From the NCBI GenBank assembly GCA_026389265.1, contig JAPLIE010000099.1:1-48536 (forward strand): a DNA stretch of 48,536 nt. Reading direction: 5' to 3'. Position numbers and translations under genes: made by a program. Position 1 is the stretch's first letter; each line of letters starts with the position of its first letter. Positions 8,742-17,587 of this stretch are shown here, in pieces. This DNA comes from Cyanobacteriota bacterium. GTDB lineage: Bacteria; Cyanobacteriota; Cyanobacteriia; PCC-6307; Cyanobiaceae. The notes below the pieces were generated by a model. The model did not search any database and was not told the origin of the DNA. It worked only from the letters and a program-made list of their open reading frames with translations.

Positions 8742-9371
8742 TCAGAGCATGCGGAAGTCGAGATCGGCTTCGGCTTCACCGGGCAGCGGCTCCTCCTCCA
8801 CCTCCACGCCGCAGCGGGCGACCTGGTCCAGGCTCACCAGCCGGATGCGGTTGGCATCACCAATCAACAGCCACACCGTGCCGTCCTCGCCCCGCAGCAG
8901 GAAGGCCGGATCGCTGGCCACTCCACCGCGCCAGCTGAACGGGAAGCTGAAGATCGCACCCGACTCCAGCGCGGAGGCCAGCTCGGCATCGAGCGGCCCC
9001 TCCAGCGGCGTGAGGGCATAGGTGAGGCGGATGCTGTGCTCCAGCAGCCGGTCCACCGCCACGGTCTGCTCCAGGGGGATCGGCCCGTCGAAGCTGGAGG
9101 GGATGCGGGGGAGGGGAGCGCCATCGGCGTCGACGGCGGTGAGAGCCTCGCCATCGATCCAGCGACCGTCGGGAGCGAGGTGGCCGATGGCAGTACCACC
9201 CATCGGGATCAGGGTGTGGCCGTCGGCGGCGAGGGTGGCGAGGCTGCAGGGGTGGCCCTGGTTGTCGAGGGTTTCCAGGGAGCGACTGCCGTAGAGGCGG
9301 CCCCGGTCGACCTTCTCGATGGCGCAGGCCAGGCTGCGGCCGCCATAGCTGAACTGAAGGGTGCGGGCCAT
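8742..9371 (-). CDS. protein of unknown function, 209 aa
   Basis: No family was recognised. The protein begins ARTLQFSYGGRSLACAIEKVDRG, has no membrane segment, and looks mostly beta-rich with an acidic C-terminus (VEVEEEPLPGEAEADLDFRML). Composition and third-codon GC fit a real gene. It lies 123 bp upstream of the next unknown gene and 99 bp downstream of the primase gene, all on the minus strand, so it probably belongs to the same transcription unit. The ATG at 9371 is the only good start; no strong Shine-Dalgarno precedes it. Confidence 0.6.
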   Translation of the reverse strand: MARTLQFSYGGRSLACAIEKVDRGRLYGSRSLETLDNQGHPCSLATLAADGHTLIPMGGTAIGHLAPDGRWIDGEALTAVDADGAPLPRIPSSFDGPIPLEQTVAVDRLLEHSIRLTYALTPLEGPLDAELASALESGAIFSFPFSWRGGVASDPAFLLRGEDGTVWLLIGDANRIRLVSLDQVARCGVEVEEEPLPGEAEADLDFRML

Positions 9372-9470
9372 CGGGGAGGAAAGTCACGCCCACCGCAGGG
9401 GTGGCACTGAAGGGAATCGGAACGCCATGGACGGCCCCAACGGTGCCGCACAGGAGTGATCAGCCAGGGA

Positions 9471-10826
9471 TCAGCCGCTCGGGCCACAGAGGCGCCGCAC
9501 CGCCGCCAGGGCCTCCTCGAAGGCCCGGGGACCGTCGTCCAGCGGACGGCAGCTCACACCCCGATCGTCAACGTAGGCCGAGGCGATCGGTTTGCCCACA
9601 GCGAGGGCGATCTCCTTGTAGGCGAAGCCGTGCTGATCGAGCCAGGCCCTAATCCGCTCCTCGATGCGCCGCTGTTCGGCCTGGGCCGCCCCGTCGCTGG
9701 CCCGGGCCGAACGGCCACCGAGCCGGGCGGTGTGGATCACGATGTCGGCCTGCTCGGCTAGGGCCCGCGTGAACTCCACCGCCCCATCGATCGGATCGCC
9801 CAGCTCCTCCGCGCCGCGGGCGTAGGTGCGATTCACCAGCACCCCATCAAGATCGAGGCACACGGTGGGCCTGCCAGCGCCGCTGAACCGCCGTTTGCGA
9901 GCGGCGGCGCTGCGCTTGGGGGCAGGGGGCGATGGGGCGGCGGAACGGGAGAACGGGGGCGATGGGGCGGCGGAAGGCGGGGTCGAAGCCAACAAAACGG
10001 AAGGCTCCACCAGCTCGCCTGGGCCGGATGCACCGCCCCCTAAGCGGACCGGCGGACCGGCGGAAGCGGGCTCGACTGGCGGCGGTGGCGGCCCCGGAAT
10101 CACCTGCAGCATCGCGTCGATGGCGGCATGGCCCTCCAGCCAGGGATCGCTCAACCATTCCTCGCCGCTCCACAGCTGCGAATAGTGGGGCTGGGTGTGG
10201 TGCATGCCGGGCAGGCGAAACCAAGCGTTGAGGCTGCCGGGGCGCGGCTGCTTGGGAAACACCTCCGGCTCCTCCTCCAGCTGGTTGGCCTCCCAGGTGG
10301 TGGCCACGGCCTTCACCAGGTCGAACACCGCCTCCGTGGGGGCCGGTTCGGCGAACAGCACCCAGAGGTGGAAGCCGCCGCGGCCGCTGGAATCGAACAG
10401 CAGGGGGTCGTAGCCCCGCTCCCCGAAGGCCCGCCACCAAGCCAGGGCGCCGGCCAGATTGCGGCGGGCCCTCACGTCGGCACCCACGGCATCGAGATCG
10501 TGGTTGTCGATGTCGATGCCCAGCCAGCGGCTGGTGCCCTCCTGGCTTTCGGCGTGCAGGCCGATCAGCTGGGGTCGATGCAGGCGGCGGCTGGCGAAGT
10601 GGCGCGCCAGCTTGTCGAGAGTCACCCGGTCCTCGCCGCGCATCTCCGGCACCGGCAAGGTCATGGCCTTGTACGTGCGGCCGCTCTCGCGGGCCTGCTC
10701 GGGCGAGAGCAGGGCGTACTGGCCCCACACATCGCGGCGGTTGACCAGGCGCTCCATGGCCCAGTCGGCCAATTCACGGGAGCGTTCATTCCACTCCTCG
10801 CCAATGATCTCCTCGCTGGCCGCCAT
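9471..10826 (-). CDS. archaeo-eukaryotic-type primase domain fused to HAD-like phosphatase
   Basis: The protein has 451 residues. Residues ~30-240 resemble an archaeo-eukaryotic primase/polymerase: WLGIDIDNHD supplies the metal-binding D105/D107 pair, SSGRGGFHLWV the second motif with His153, and NAWFRLPGMHHTQPHYSQLW the third region known from TOTE-like and mobile-element primases. Residues ~245-318 are a Pro/Ala/Ser linker containing a 21-bp direct repeat. Residues ~320-451 are a HAD-superfamily phosphatase: TVCLDLDGVL (D325, D327), VIHTAR (motif II Thr), a VGKP Lys and YVDDRG (motif IV). A polymerase that extends DNA ends joined to an end-cleaning phosphatase is plausible. The ATG at 10826 is preferred to a TTG one codon upstream. 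The ferritin-like stop is 28 bp upstream. Confidence 0.75.
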   Translation of the reverse strand: MAASEEIIGEEWNERSRELADWAMERLVNRRDVWGQYALLSPEQARESGRTYKAMTLPVPEMRGEDRVTLDKLARHFASRRLHRPQLIGLHAESQEGTSRWLGIDIDNHDLDAVGADVRARRNLAGALAWWRAFGERGYDPLLFDSSGRGGFHLWVLFAEPAPTEAVFDLVKAVATTWEANQLEEEPEVFPKQPRPGSLNAWFRLPGMHHTQPHYSQLWSGEEWLSDPWLEGHAAIDAMLQVIPGPPPPPVEPASAGPPVRLGGGASGPGELVEPSVLLASTPPSAAPSPPFSRSAAPSPPAPKRSAAARKRRFSGAGRPTVCLDLDGVLVNRTYARGAEELGDPIDGAVEFTRALAEQADIVIHTARLGGRSARASDGAAQAEQRRIEERIRAWLDQHGFAYKEIALAVGKPIASAYVDDRGVSCRPLDDGPRAFEEALAAVRRLCGPSG

Positions 10827-10854
10827 CAACGCGCCATCCGCTGCCCAACCGCCA

Positions 10855-11745
10855 TCAGTTGCCCGTGGCGACGGACGGCCGCAGGTGCTGCAAGCCGCTG
10901 AGGAACATCGGGATGAACTGCTCCACCAGCTTCTCGGGCTTGTCCTGCCACACCCGCTGCGCCGCCAGAAAGCGCGTTTTCTGCAGATCCGGAGCGAGCA
11001 GGGCTTGGGGCAGGCGCTCCATCAGGTAGGCGGGCCGTTCCCAGACCGGCAGGGTGTTGCTGATCTCCACCAGATTCGCCAGGCGGCGCAGCTCGGCGCC
11101 GGCGGTGATGTCCATGCCGGCCTCGAAGGCAGCGTGCTCAATCAACGAATACTTGTTCTTGGCCGCGTTGACGCGGGCGCGGTGCTCGGCGCTGCGGCTT
11201 GCGATTTTGCCCAGCCAGCGGCTGCCCCAGCTCACATGGGTCGCCTCCTCGGGAAGGATCTTCTCGAGGGTCTCGCGGATGCGGATGTTCTCCTCCGTGG
11301 CGGGAGCGTGGCGCAGGGCATGGATATGGGCCGAGAAGGCCTGGCAGCCGCGCTTCTCGGTGGAGTTGATCGAGGCGAGCACCGCGATCAGGCCATCCTC
11401 CTGCTGGATCTGGTCGCCGCTCTTGTCGAACAGCCGGTTGAGCTCATCGATGTAGGAGCCGGTGGGGGGATTACCAATCTCCTCACCGAGGTCGCACAGC
11501 AGGTCGGTGAGCCACACGGCATGACGGGCCTCGTCGCTGATGTGGTGGGAGAGCTCACGGCAGAGGTCGCGGGGCTGGCCATCGAGGGCCTCGATCAGCA
11601 CGGTGAGTTCCTGGCAGGAGCGCTGCTCGTTGAAGCGGTAGCTGTTGAGGAAGAGCATCTGCACCTTGCGCTCTTTCACCACCTCGGCCATCACCTGGCG
11701 GGGCCCCATGTTGTTGACAAGCTTGCGGGGATAGGTGACGGCCAT
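10855..11745 (-). CDS. ferritin-like domain protein
   Basis: This 296-residue protein is all-helical in appearance and carries ferritin-like di-metal motifs: an early Glu in RFNEQRSCQEL, then ELSHHISDEARHAVWL (ExxH type) and later EKILPEEATHVSWG (EExxH). It could bind iron or act as a diiron oxidase; the exact substrate is unknown. The ATG at 11745 (MAVTYPRKLVNNMG) is chosen over a start 50 codons upstream because the extra stretch is low-complexity and lies in the divergent promoter region facing the MscS gene. It is first in the minus-strand set that continues with the primase gene 28 bp downstream, so it may be co-transcribed with the DNA genes. A redox or iron link to that set is inference only. 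Confidence 0.75.
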   Translation of the reverse strand: MAVTYPRKLVNNMGPRQVMAEVVKERKVQMLFLNSYRFNEQRSCQELTVLIEALDGQPRDLCRELSHHISDEARHAVWLTDLLCDLGEEIGNPPTGSYIDELNRLFDKSGDQIQQEDGLIAVLASINSTEKRGCQAFSAHIHALRHAPATEENIRIRETLEKILPEEATHVSWGSRWLGKIASRSAEHRARVNAAKNKYSLIEHAAFEAGMDITAGAELRRLANLVEISNTLPVWERPAYLMERLPQALLAPDLQKTRFLAAQRVWQDKPEKLVEQFIPMFLSGLQHLRPSVATGN

Positions 11746-11988
11746 GGCCAGGGTGATGTCCGGTTGTGAAGTGATCGTAAGTAGGCCAGAGCGGCAGCGC
11801 GGCTTCCGAGCTGGGCAAAGCCCTCCTTCCCCCGCAGACTGGGCCGTGCCAGCCCTCCCATGTCCTTGCCGCCGCCCAGCCGCCGCCAGCTTCAAGTCCG
11901 AGGAGCTGGTGGGTGGGAACAGGCTTCCGTGGTCGCTAACCGCGTCAAGGCCCCGCCAAGGTGGAAGAGGGCGTTATCCACCCTCGCC

Positions 11989-13968
11989 ATGGCGGGCGAG
12001 GGGCGACAACTCCAGCGCGGACTGCTGAAGACGGTGCTGACGGTGCTTCTGAGGAAGGGGCTTCTGAGCACGGTGCTGTTGAGAATGCTGCTCTTGAGAA
12101 TGGTGCTGTTGGGGATTCTGTTGGCTGGCCTGGTGAGCCAGACCCCCCTGGCGGCCGCCCCGACAACCATGGCTCCCCCCCAGGCCTCGGCGCCCCGGCC
12201 CCAGGAGGCCGGAGAAGTGCGCGACAGCGGCAGCTTCCACCGCGCCAAGGTGCGCATCCTCGGCATCCCGGTGCTCACCGTGGCCTCGCCGGTGGTGACG
12301 GGTTCCGCCGGGCCGGATGCGCGGCAGCGGGCCCAGGTGATTGAGGGCAACCTCGAACTGCTTTACCGCGCCCAGGAGGTGTGCACGGAGGCGGAAAGCC
12401 TCGGGGAATTCATCCTCGATCAGTTTTTCCTGCGCAGCGGCAAGCGCACCTGCGACAGCAACCAGCTGGGTCTGCTGGGGGATCCCGGCGGCCTGAAGGT
12501 GGAGGTGGCCGCCGGCAGTGGCGGCCCACCCGTGCTGCAGGCGCGGGTACCGGGAAGGGATCTGCCCCTGCCGCTGCTGATCGTCACCGATGACGACGCC
12601 CGGCTCAACGGCACCACCCCCCAGCGCCTGGCGGAGCGTTGGCGGCCCCTGCTGGAGCAGCGGCTGCGCTTCGCCCGCCACCTGCTGGAGACGGGGGTGC
12701 TGAGGCGCCGCTTTCGCACCATGGCGGTGCTGGAGCTGGTACTGGGGTGCCTGCTCTTCGCGGGCCTGGGTCTCTGGAGCCTGGTGAAGCGCCAGCTGGG
12801 CCGGCTGGAGCTGCAGGAGACCCTGGCCCTGGCCGCCTCCCAGCCGGGTTCGCCGCCAGCACCAGCCTCGGCGGTGCTGGCGGCGAACCCGGCTGGCCTG
12901 AGCGATCGCACCGCCCAGGGGCACGCCGGTGCAGCCGGCGTCCCAACGACGGCCTCCGGCGCCAAGGGCCCACCCCTGGCGGCCTCCGGCCCACGGCACT
13001 CCTTCGCTACCGCTGACCACCACCACCGCAAACGCAACCTGCTGATCCCGGCGCTGCACCTGCTGAGCCGCACCCTGCTGGCGGCTGTGCTGCTGCTGTT
13101 GCCCCTGATGGTGGGGGTGGCGGTGTTGGCGGTGCCGGGACAGATCCCGCTGGCGATCGATTTGCTGCTCCAGCCCTTCGGCGTGGTGGGCAAGCTGCTG
13201 CTCGGCTGGCTCCTGGCGCAGCTGCTGCTGGCGGTGCTGGCGGCGCTGCTCAGCCAGTGGAACGGCAATCCATCGCTCACGCCCGAGCGCCGCGCCCGCC
13301 GCAACCAGCGCTATCGCAGCCTCCAACGCGTGGCGAAGCGGCTGGTGCATCTCGCCTGCATCGCGCTGGTGGCCCTCTGGGTGCTGGTGGACATCCCTGG
13401 CGTGCGCGACCTCTCCAGCCACGCGCTGATAGCCAGTGGCGCCCTGCTGGGTGCCCTGGCGCTGGTGTTCCAGGACCTGCTGCGCGATGTCGTGGCCGGC
13501 CTCACCGTGCTCCTGGAAGACCGTTATGCGATCGGCGATCAGATCACGGTGGGCGACCTCAGCGGGGAGGTGATCGACGTGGCCCTGCTCAGCACCGAAC
13601 TGCGCAGCCCCGACCAACGGGTGATCGTCATGCCCAACAGTCAATGCAAGCAGGTGGTGAACGCCACCAAGCTGCGCTCCGGCCAGGAGCTGCGACTCAC
13701 CCTCGCCCACGGGAGCGCCGATCCCCGTCGGGCCCTGACGGTGATCGAACAGGCGGCAAGCGCCCTCGCCGCCGATCCGGCATGGGGAGCCGAACTTCTG
13801 GAGCCGCCCCGGCTGCTCGGCCTGCGGCAGGTGAGCCCCGAGGGGCTGGAGGTAGCCCTGCTGGTGGTGACGCGGGCCGGTCGCCAGGGCGGAGTGGAGC
13901 GGGAGTTGCTGCTGCGGCTGGTGGAGGCGCTGCAGGCCGCAGATATTCCCCTGGCGGAGCGGCCCTGA
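11989..13968 (+). CDS. mechanosensitive ion channel, MscS family
   Basis: The protein is ~659 residues from the chosen ATG. It begins with a very Leu/Val-rich segment built on a 15-bp repeat, ending LAAAP like a signal peptide; then comes a periplasmic domain and several membrane helices, and the MscS core: the pore helix LIASGALLGALALVFQDL followed by GDQITVGDLSGEVIDVALLS and VIVMPNSQ, which is the characteristic TM3/beta-domain junction. It should release osmolytes under membrane tension. A Pro/Ala/Gly-rich loop (about 12840-13030) interrupts it between a membrane helix and the later helical bundle. The start is uncertain: frames are open from 11860, and no Shine-Dalgarno decides. It is divergent from the ferritin-like gene and ends 10 bp before the convergent amylase stop. 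Confidence 0.8.
   Translation: MAGEGRQLQRGLLKTVLTVLLRKGLLSTVLLRMLLLRMVLLGILLAGLVSQTPLAAAPTTMAPPQASAPRPQEAGEVRDSGSFHRAKVRILGIPVLTVASPVVTGSAGPDARQRAQVIEGNLELLYRAQEVCTEAESLGEFILDQFFLRSGKRTCDSNQLGLLGDPGGLKVEVAAGSGGPPVLQARVPGRDLPLPLLIVTDDDARLNGTTPQRLAERWRPLLEQRLRFARHLLETGVLRRRFRTMAVLELVLGCLLFAGLGLWSLVKRQLGRLELQETLALAASQPGSPPAPASAVLAANPAGLSDRTAQGHAGAAGVPTTASGAKGPPLAASGPRHSFATADHHHRKRNLLIPALHLLSRTLLAAVLLLLPLMVGVAVLAVPGQIPLAIDLLLQPFGVVGKLLLGWLLAQLLLAVLAALLSQWNGNPSLTPERRARRNQRYRSLQRVAKRLVHLACIALVALWVLVDIPGVRDLSSHALIASGALLGALALVFQDLLRDVVAGLTVLLEDRYAIGDQITVGDLSGEVIDVALLSTELRSPDQRVIVMPNSQCKQVVNATKLRSGQELRLTLAHGSADPRRALTVIEQAASALAADPAWGAELLEPPRLLGLRQVSPEGLEVALLVVTRAGRQGGVERELLLRLVEALQAADIPLAERP
12049..12123 (+). 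repeat. 15-bp periodic repeat encoding Leu/Val-rich signal region of MscS gene
   Basis: The motif CTGA/TTGA recurs at 12049, 12064, 12079 and 12094, with TTGG at 12109, each step exactly 15 nt. It encodes hydrophobic pentamers (RKGLL STVLL RMLLL RMVLL). The period matches that of the non-coding repeat near 4611-4701, which also contains CTGA-like units, suggesting a shared repeat family co-opted into a signal/anchor segment. The relationship between the two is by eye and tentative. Confidence 0.6.
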
Positions 13969-13978
13969 GCGCATCAGC

Positions 13979-15499
13979 TCACTGCGCCATCCACAGGCTG
14001 GCTGTGCGTGCCGGCAGTTGAAAGGTGTAGATCGGGCCCTTGATCTCAGGCAGCATGCTGCCGGTGAGACTTTCGCGATAGGGGTGATTCCATCGGAAGC
14101 GGAAGCGCGTATCCACGCTGACCGAGCGTGGCTCGGCACATTTATTGATGCCAACGATTCCATCCTCCAGACGCCGCCACAGCAGGATGCAGGAATCGGC
14201 GGCCAACATCTCCATGGGCTTGCCCTGCATGCGGTTGTGGAAGGCGATCATCCGCTTCATGGATTCACGATTCCAGACATTGCGCCAGCGCCCTTGATTA
14301 GAACGCCCAGCGGAGCGATCGTCGAACACAAGCGGGGTGCCACCATCTCTGGCCAGGATGTAGGCATAGGCAAGGTCTTCGTCCACGGAACTGGATGCAT
14401 TCTGATCGAAAATCAAATACCGGAATCCATCGTTGTAAGGAATGTCGTGGGTCACCACAACCGTGACAGCCCGATTGTTTTCCAAAGCGTTGCCGGTGGA
14501 ATAGGGGAAAGCGAGATCGGAAAGCGGACTGCCAAAAGCGAAAGCCCGCTTGATTTGATTGAGTAGCGGGAAGTCATAGGCCGCAAAGGAGGTTGGTAAC
14601 TCGCGAAGATAGGGTTCAAGAAACGTCTGATAGTCAGCTGACCCCACTCCTCCTGAGGTGATGATTTCAGCGAAGACATGGGAATTCTGGGCGACTGCTT
14701 CTGGCACAAAAGACTTGATTGCCTGATTGGGCATGTGTTTGGCGGCATCGATGCGAAACCCCCGAACTCCGAGATTATAAAGCGCCTGGATGTACTGCCT
14801 TCTCTGATCATTTACCCAGCTGCGATCAGGGTCGGTGTCATTCAGATCGGGAAGGCCGGGATCGGGAGCATTGCCGCAGATGCGATCGCGAAGAACTGAT
14901 GTCTTATTGGTGTAATCAAGGATGCAGGCTGGAGGGTGAAAGTCCTGGGCGCTGAACAAACCATCGGGTTGTCCATCATCAGGCAGGATGCCGTTGTCCA
15001 GCACGCCGTTAGCATCGCGATCGCCATAAAGGATTTGGCGCTGCCAGTAGCCACGATTGGATCGGTATTGGGCCAGTGTGGCAACGCCCGGGGAACTGGT
15101 GGCCGCATTACGCTCGTTGGCCATGTGATTGACAACCACATCCGCGTAGGTCCTGACCCCCCTGGATTTGAGTGCCTCTATCGCCGCAACGAAGGATTGC
15201 TTGTTACCGTTGCAGTTATCGATAACGCGCCAATCCTGAGGCTGATAGCGAAGCCACCATTCGCAACCGCTCGTTTTCGGGGATTTGATCGGTGGTGTCA
15301 TCAACACCGCCTTGTAGCCAGCCGCAGCGATGGCATCCGCTTGTTTCGCGATGTCCGCATAAGACCAGTCGAAGGCGTGCAGGATCACATCGGCCCGGCT
15401 CGACCCGCCAAAGCCCGGCAGAAGTCCGCTCACACTCAGCGCGAGCACACTCACGGGAGCAGCAAGACGCAGCCAAGTCAGCCAGCTCAGCCGGATCAT
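13979..15499 (-). CDS. secreted alpha-amylase family (GH13) enzyme
   Basis: This 506-residue protein has an N-terminal signal peptide (LRLAAPVSVLALSVSGLLPGF) and a GH13 TIM barrel. The four conserved regions are visible: DVVVNHM (I), GFRIDAAKH with predicted nucleophile D251 (II), VFAEII with acid/base E278 (III) and VVVTHDIPY with D352 (IV). It likely hydrolyses alpha-1,4-glucans outside the cytoplasm. Region I and the DLND...W insert resemble bacterial and streptomycete-type amylases. The length fits a barrel plus a C-terminal beta domain. The ATG at 15499 precedes the signal peptide directly. It stands alone on the minus strand, 201 bp downstream of the DUF1254 gene. The triad is intact, so the enzyme is probably active. 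Confidence 0.85.
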   Translation of the reverse strand: MIRLSWLTWLRLAAPVSVLALSVSGLLPGFGGSSRADVILHAFDWSYADIAKQADAIAAAGYKAVLMTPPIKSPKTSGCEWWLRYQPQDWRVIDNCNGNKQSFVAAIEALKSRGVRTYADVVVNHMANERNAATSSPGVATLAQYRSNRGYWQRQILYGDRDANGVLDNGILPDDGQPDGLFSAQDFHPPACILDYTNKTSVLRDRICGNAPDPGLPDLNDTDPDRSWVNDQRRQYIQALYNLGVRGFRIDAAKHMPNQAIKSFVPEAVAQNSHVFAEIITSGGVGSADYQTFLEPYLRELPTSFAAYDFPLLNQIKRAFAFGSPLSDLAFPYSTGNALENNRAVTVVVTHDIPYNDGFRYLIFDQNASSSVDEDLAYAYILARDGGTPLVFDDRSAGRSNQGRWRNVWNRESMKRMIAFHNRMQGKPMEMLAADSCILLWRRLEDGIVGINKCAEPRSVSVDTRFRFRWNHPYRESLTGSMLPEIKGPIYTFQLPARTASLWMAQ

Positions 15500-15700
15500 G
15501 GCACAACCAGCGCAAAGGAAAGAACAGACAAAACAGCCTCCCTAGGCAAAAAGATGTATCTGTTGAAACAATCAACAGACGGGGACTGTCAGGAAAGATG
15601 AGGCGATCCGATGCAGATTTTCGGTCCGACGCAGATTCGCGATCCGAATCCAGCTGCGGATCATCCGCCTAGGAGTACGCCGCCCAGGCGGACGAAGGCT

Positions 15701-17151
15701 TCAGGGCTGGATCAGGGTGATGTCATTGAGCTGCCAGGTCTTGCTGAAGTAGGGCTCGGTGGGACCATAGAAGCGGAAATAGGCGAACCAGCCCTTGCCC
15801 GGGATCGTCTGGATCCAGTTGGTGGCTCCGGCGGGCTTCACCGGCCCGAAGAACACATCCACCGAGCCATCGGCATTGGTCACCAGATCCGGTTTGCGGG
15901 AACTGAGGTCGGCGGCGCCCTGGGGTGTGATCACCGGACCGCGAGTGAGGTTGTCGTAGAGGGTGATCGACCAGAACTGCTTCACCGGCGCGCCGGCCGG
16001 CACCCGCATGCGGTAGCTCCTGCCCCCATCAAGCCACTGGCCGCGGGCATCCTTCGAGGCCTCCAGGTACACCTGGCCAAAGCCCAGCGCTCCTCGAACT
16101 GCACGCGGCGTTTGTCGGGCGATTCCTGGTCGAGGTCGAACAGCACCGCATATTCCCAGTGCTTGCCCGGGTAAACCGTGGCGCCGGGGGTGCGCTTGTC
16201 GTAGGCGATGGTGCGGGCCATCAGGTCGCCCAACTGGGCCGCCTCGCCGAGGATCCGCGCCTGGCGGGCATCGGGCTTGAAGGCCTGGCCCGGCGCAATC
16301 CCCAGCGGCGACAGCATCCCGAAGATCATGCGGTCGCGGGGGGCAACGGGCTCATTGGCATAGAGCTCACTGAGCAGGCGCCAGTAGTTGAGGTCGGTGG
16401 GCTGGGCCGATTGCCAGGGGCGACCGCCCACTTCGCTGTACCCGGTAGCCGGCGGATTCGCCCGCTGGTTCCAGCCGTAGAGGCGATGCTGGCGCACGGT
16501 GGCCTCGGCCACGGCCTTATCCGGCGCCAGGCCGCGGGTGCCGAACCACACCTGGTTGCTAGGCGAACGGAAGATCCGGTAGCCGGGCGCCACCACCTCG
16601 GGCCCACCGGGGGGAAGGATCAGGTACTTGCCGCCGGCGCCCTTGTCGGGTCCGGTCTGGCCAAGGTCGGTGACCGGCTGCTGCCAGATGTCGAGCACGC
16701 CGCCGGCGGTGAGCCCGGCCGGCACCTCCACCACCAGCGGCCCCTGGGCGGCCAGATCCCAGAAACTGAAGCCGTAGAGGGTGGTGATGTTGGGGGTGAG
16801 CATCCCCGCCTTGTCCTTGAGGGTGCGATACAGCAGCACGTCGCCATTGCGCACGCCCATGGTTTTGGCCTGGGCGTCGTAGAGGGCCTTGAAGCCCACC
16901 GCCGGCAGGGCCCAGAGGTAGGCCTGGGTGGCGCGCTGCAGGTCGAGTTCGTCGTAGAGCTTCTGGGCGGTGGCCTTGGTGGGGTAGCCGTTGTGCAGCT
17001 CCAGGGCGCCCAGGCGGGTGGTCACACTGGTGGTGGCCGTGCCGACGGCGGGCGCTGGGGCCGCCCCGCCAGGAGCGGCGATGCCGCTGATCGGGGCTAG
17101 GGCGAGACCCAGCCCCATCACCAAGGGCAAGGAAGGAAGGTGACGCAGCAT
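15701..17151 (-). pseudogene. DUF1254/DUF1214 secreted protein, frameshifted
   Basis: The protein starts with a signal peptide (LPLVMGLGLALAPISGIAAP), followed by the DUF1254 domain (residues ~45-330), then loses frame after VQFEERWA. The C-terminal DUF1214 domain continues in another frame (YLEASKDARGQWLDGGRSYR ... YFRFYGPTEPYF) to 15701. On the coding strand the junction reads CGCTGGGCTTTGGCCAGGTG; one extra G in the GGG run (plus-strand CCC, 16083-16085) restores R-W-G-F-G-Q-V-Y-L-E and one continuous ~483-residue protein. Both halves are otherwise well kept, so this is a fresh frameshift or a sequencing error. The biochemical role of DUF1254/DUF1214 proteins is unknown to me; they are typically exported. 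Confidence 0.8.
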
Positions 17152-17587
17152 CGAGGGCGCGAAAGTTGCAGGCCTGAAACAAGCTAATCAGGGCAATCGG
17201 CGCGTACCAGCGCCGCTTCCCAGCTGGAAGGCAGCGCCAGAGCGAGGAAAGAAGAAGCGAGAAGAACCATTGTGAGAGAAGTCTCTTCAGCTTCTTTTCC
17301 AAATCCGACGCCCTCCTCTGGTCGAAACAGAAGATCAGCGCAAACCAACCCACAGAAAACGCAACTCCCCATCGGCGCACCGCCCGGAGGCCGGCCCACT
17401 CCCTCTTGCTCCACTTCATGACGCGCCACTGCATGATGCACCCCCTCCCGACGATCCAGTTCCTGAAACTGCACGCCCCAACCGCCGACCCTTGGAGCCA
17501 TGCCAGTCACCGCTCAGCTCCGGAGCCTCCCTCACGCCCCAGCGGCATGGCTGCCGGAACGGAATCCAGCCGCCCTAGCCTCAGCCC
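17152..17587. other. 436-bp intergenic region between divergent genes
   Basis: It separates the minus-strand DUF1254 gene from the plus-strand deacetylase gene and must hold both promoters. Nothing firm was found. A 28-codon minus-strand frame (17267 down to 17184, beginning MVLLASSFLALALPSSW) looks like an isolated signal-peptide stub but has no body and no good ribosome site. Several purine-rich runs occur around 17240-17280. Confidence 0.4.

Noticed and set aside
5629-11745. Classical Ku/LigD NHEJ operon
   Set aside because: No Ku-like sequence and no LigD fusion were seen; the ligase and primase are separate proteins.
17184-17267. 28-codon minus-strand frame with a signal-peptide-like sequence
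   Set aside because: No ribosome site, no mature part and no family; kept only as a note in the intergenic entry.
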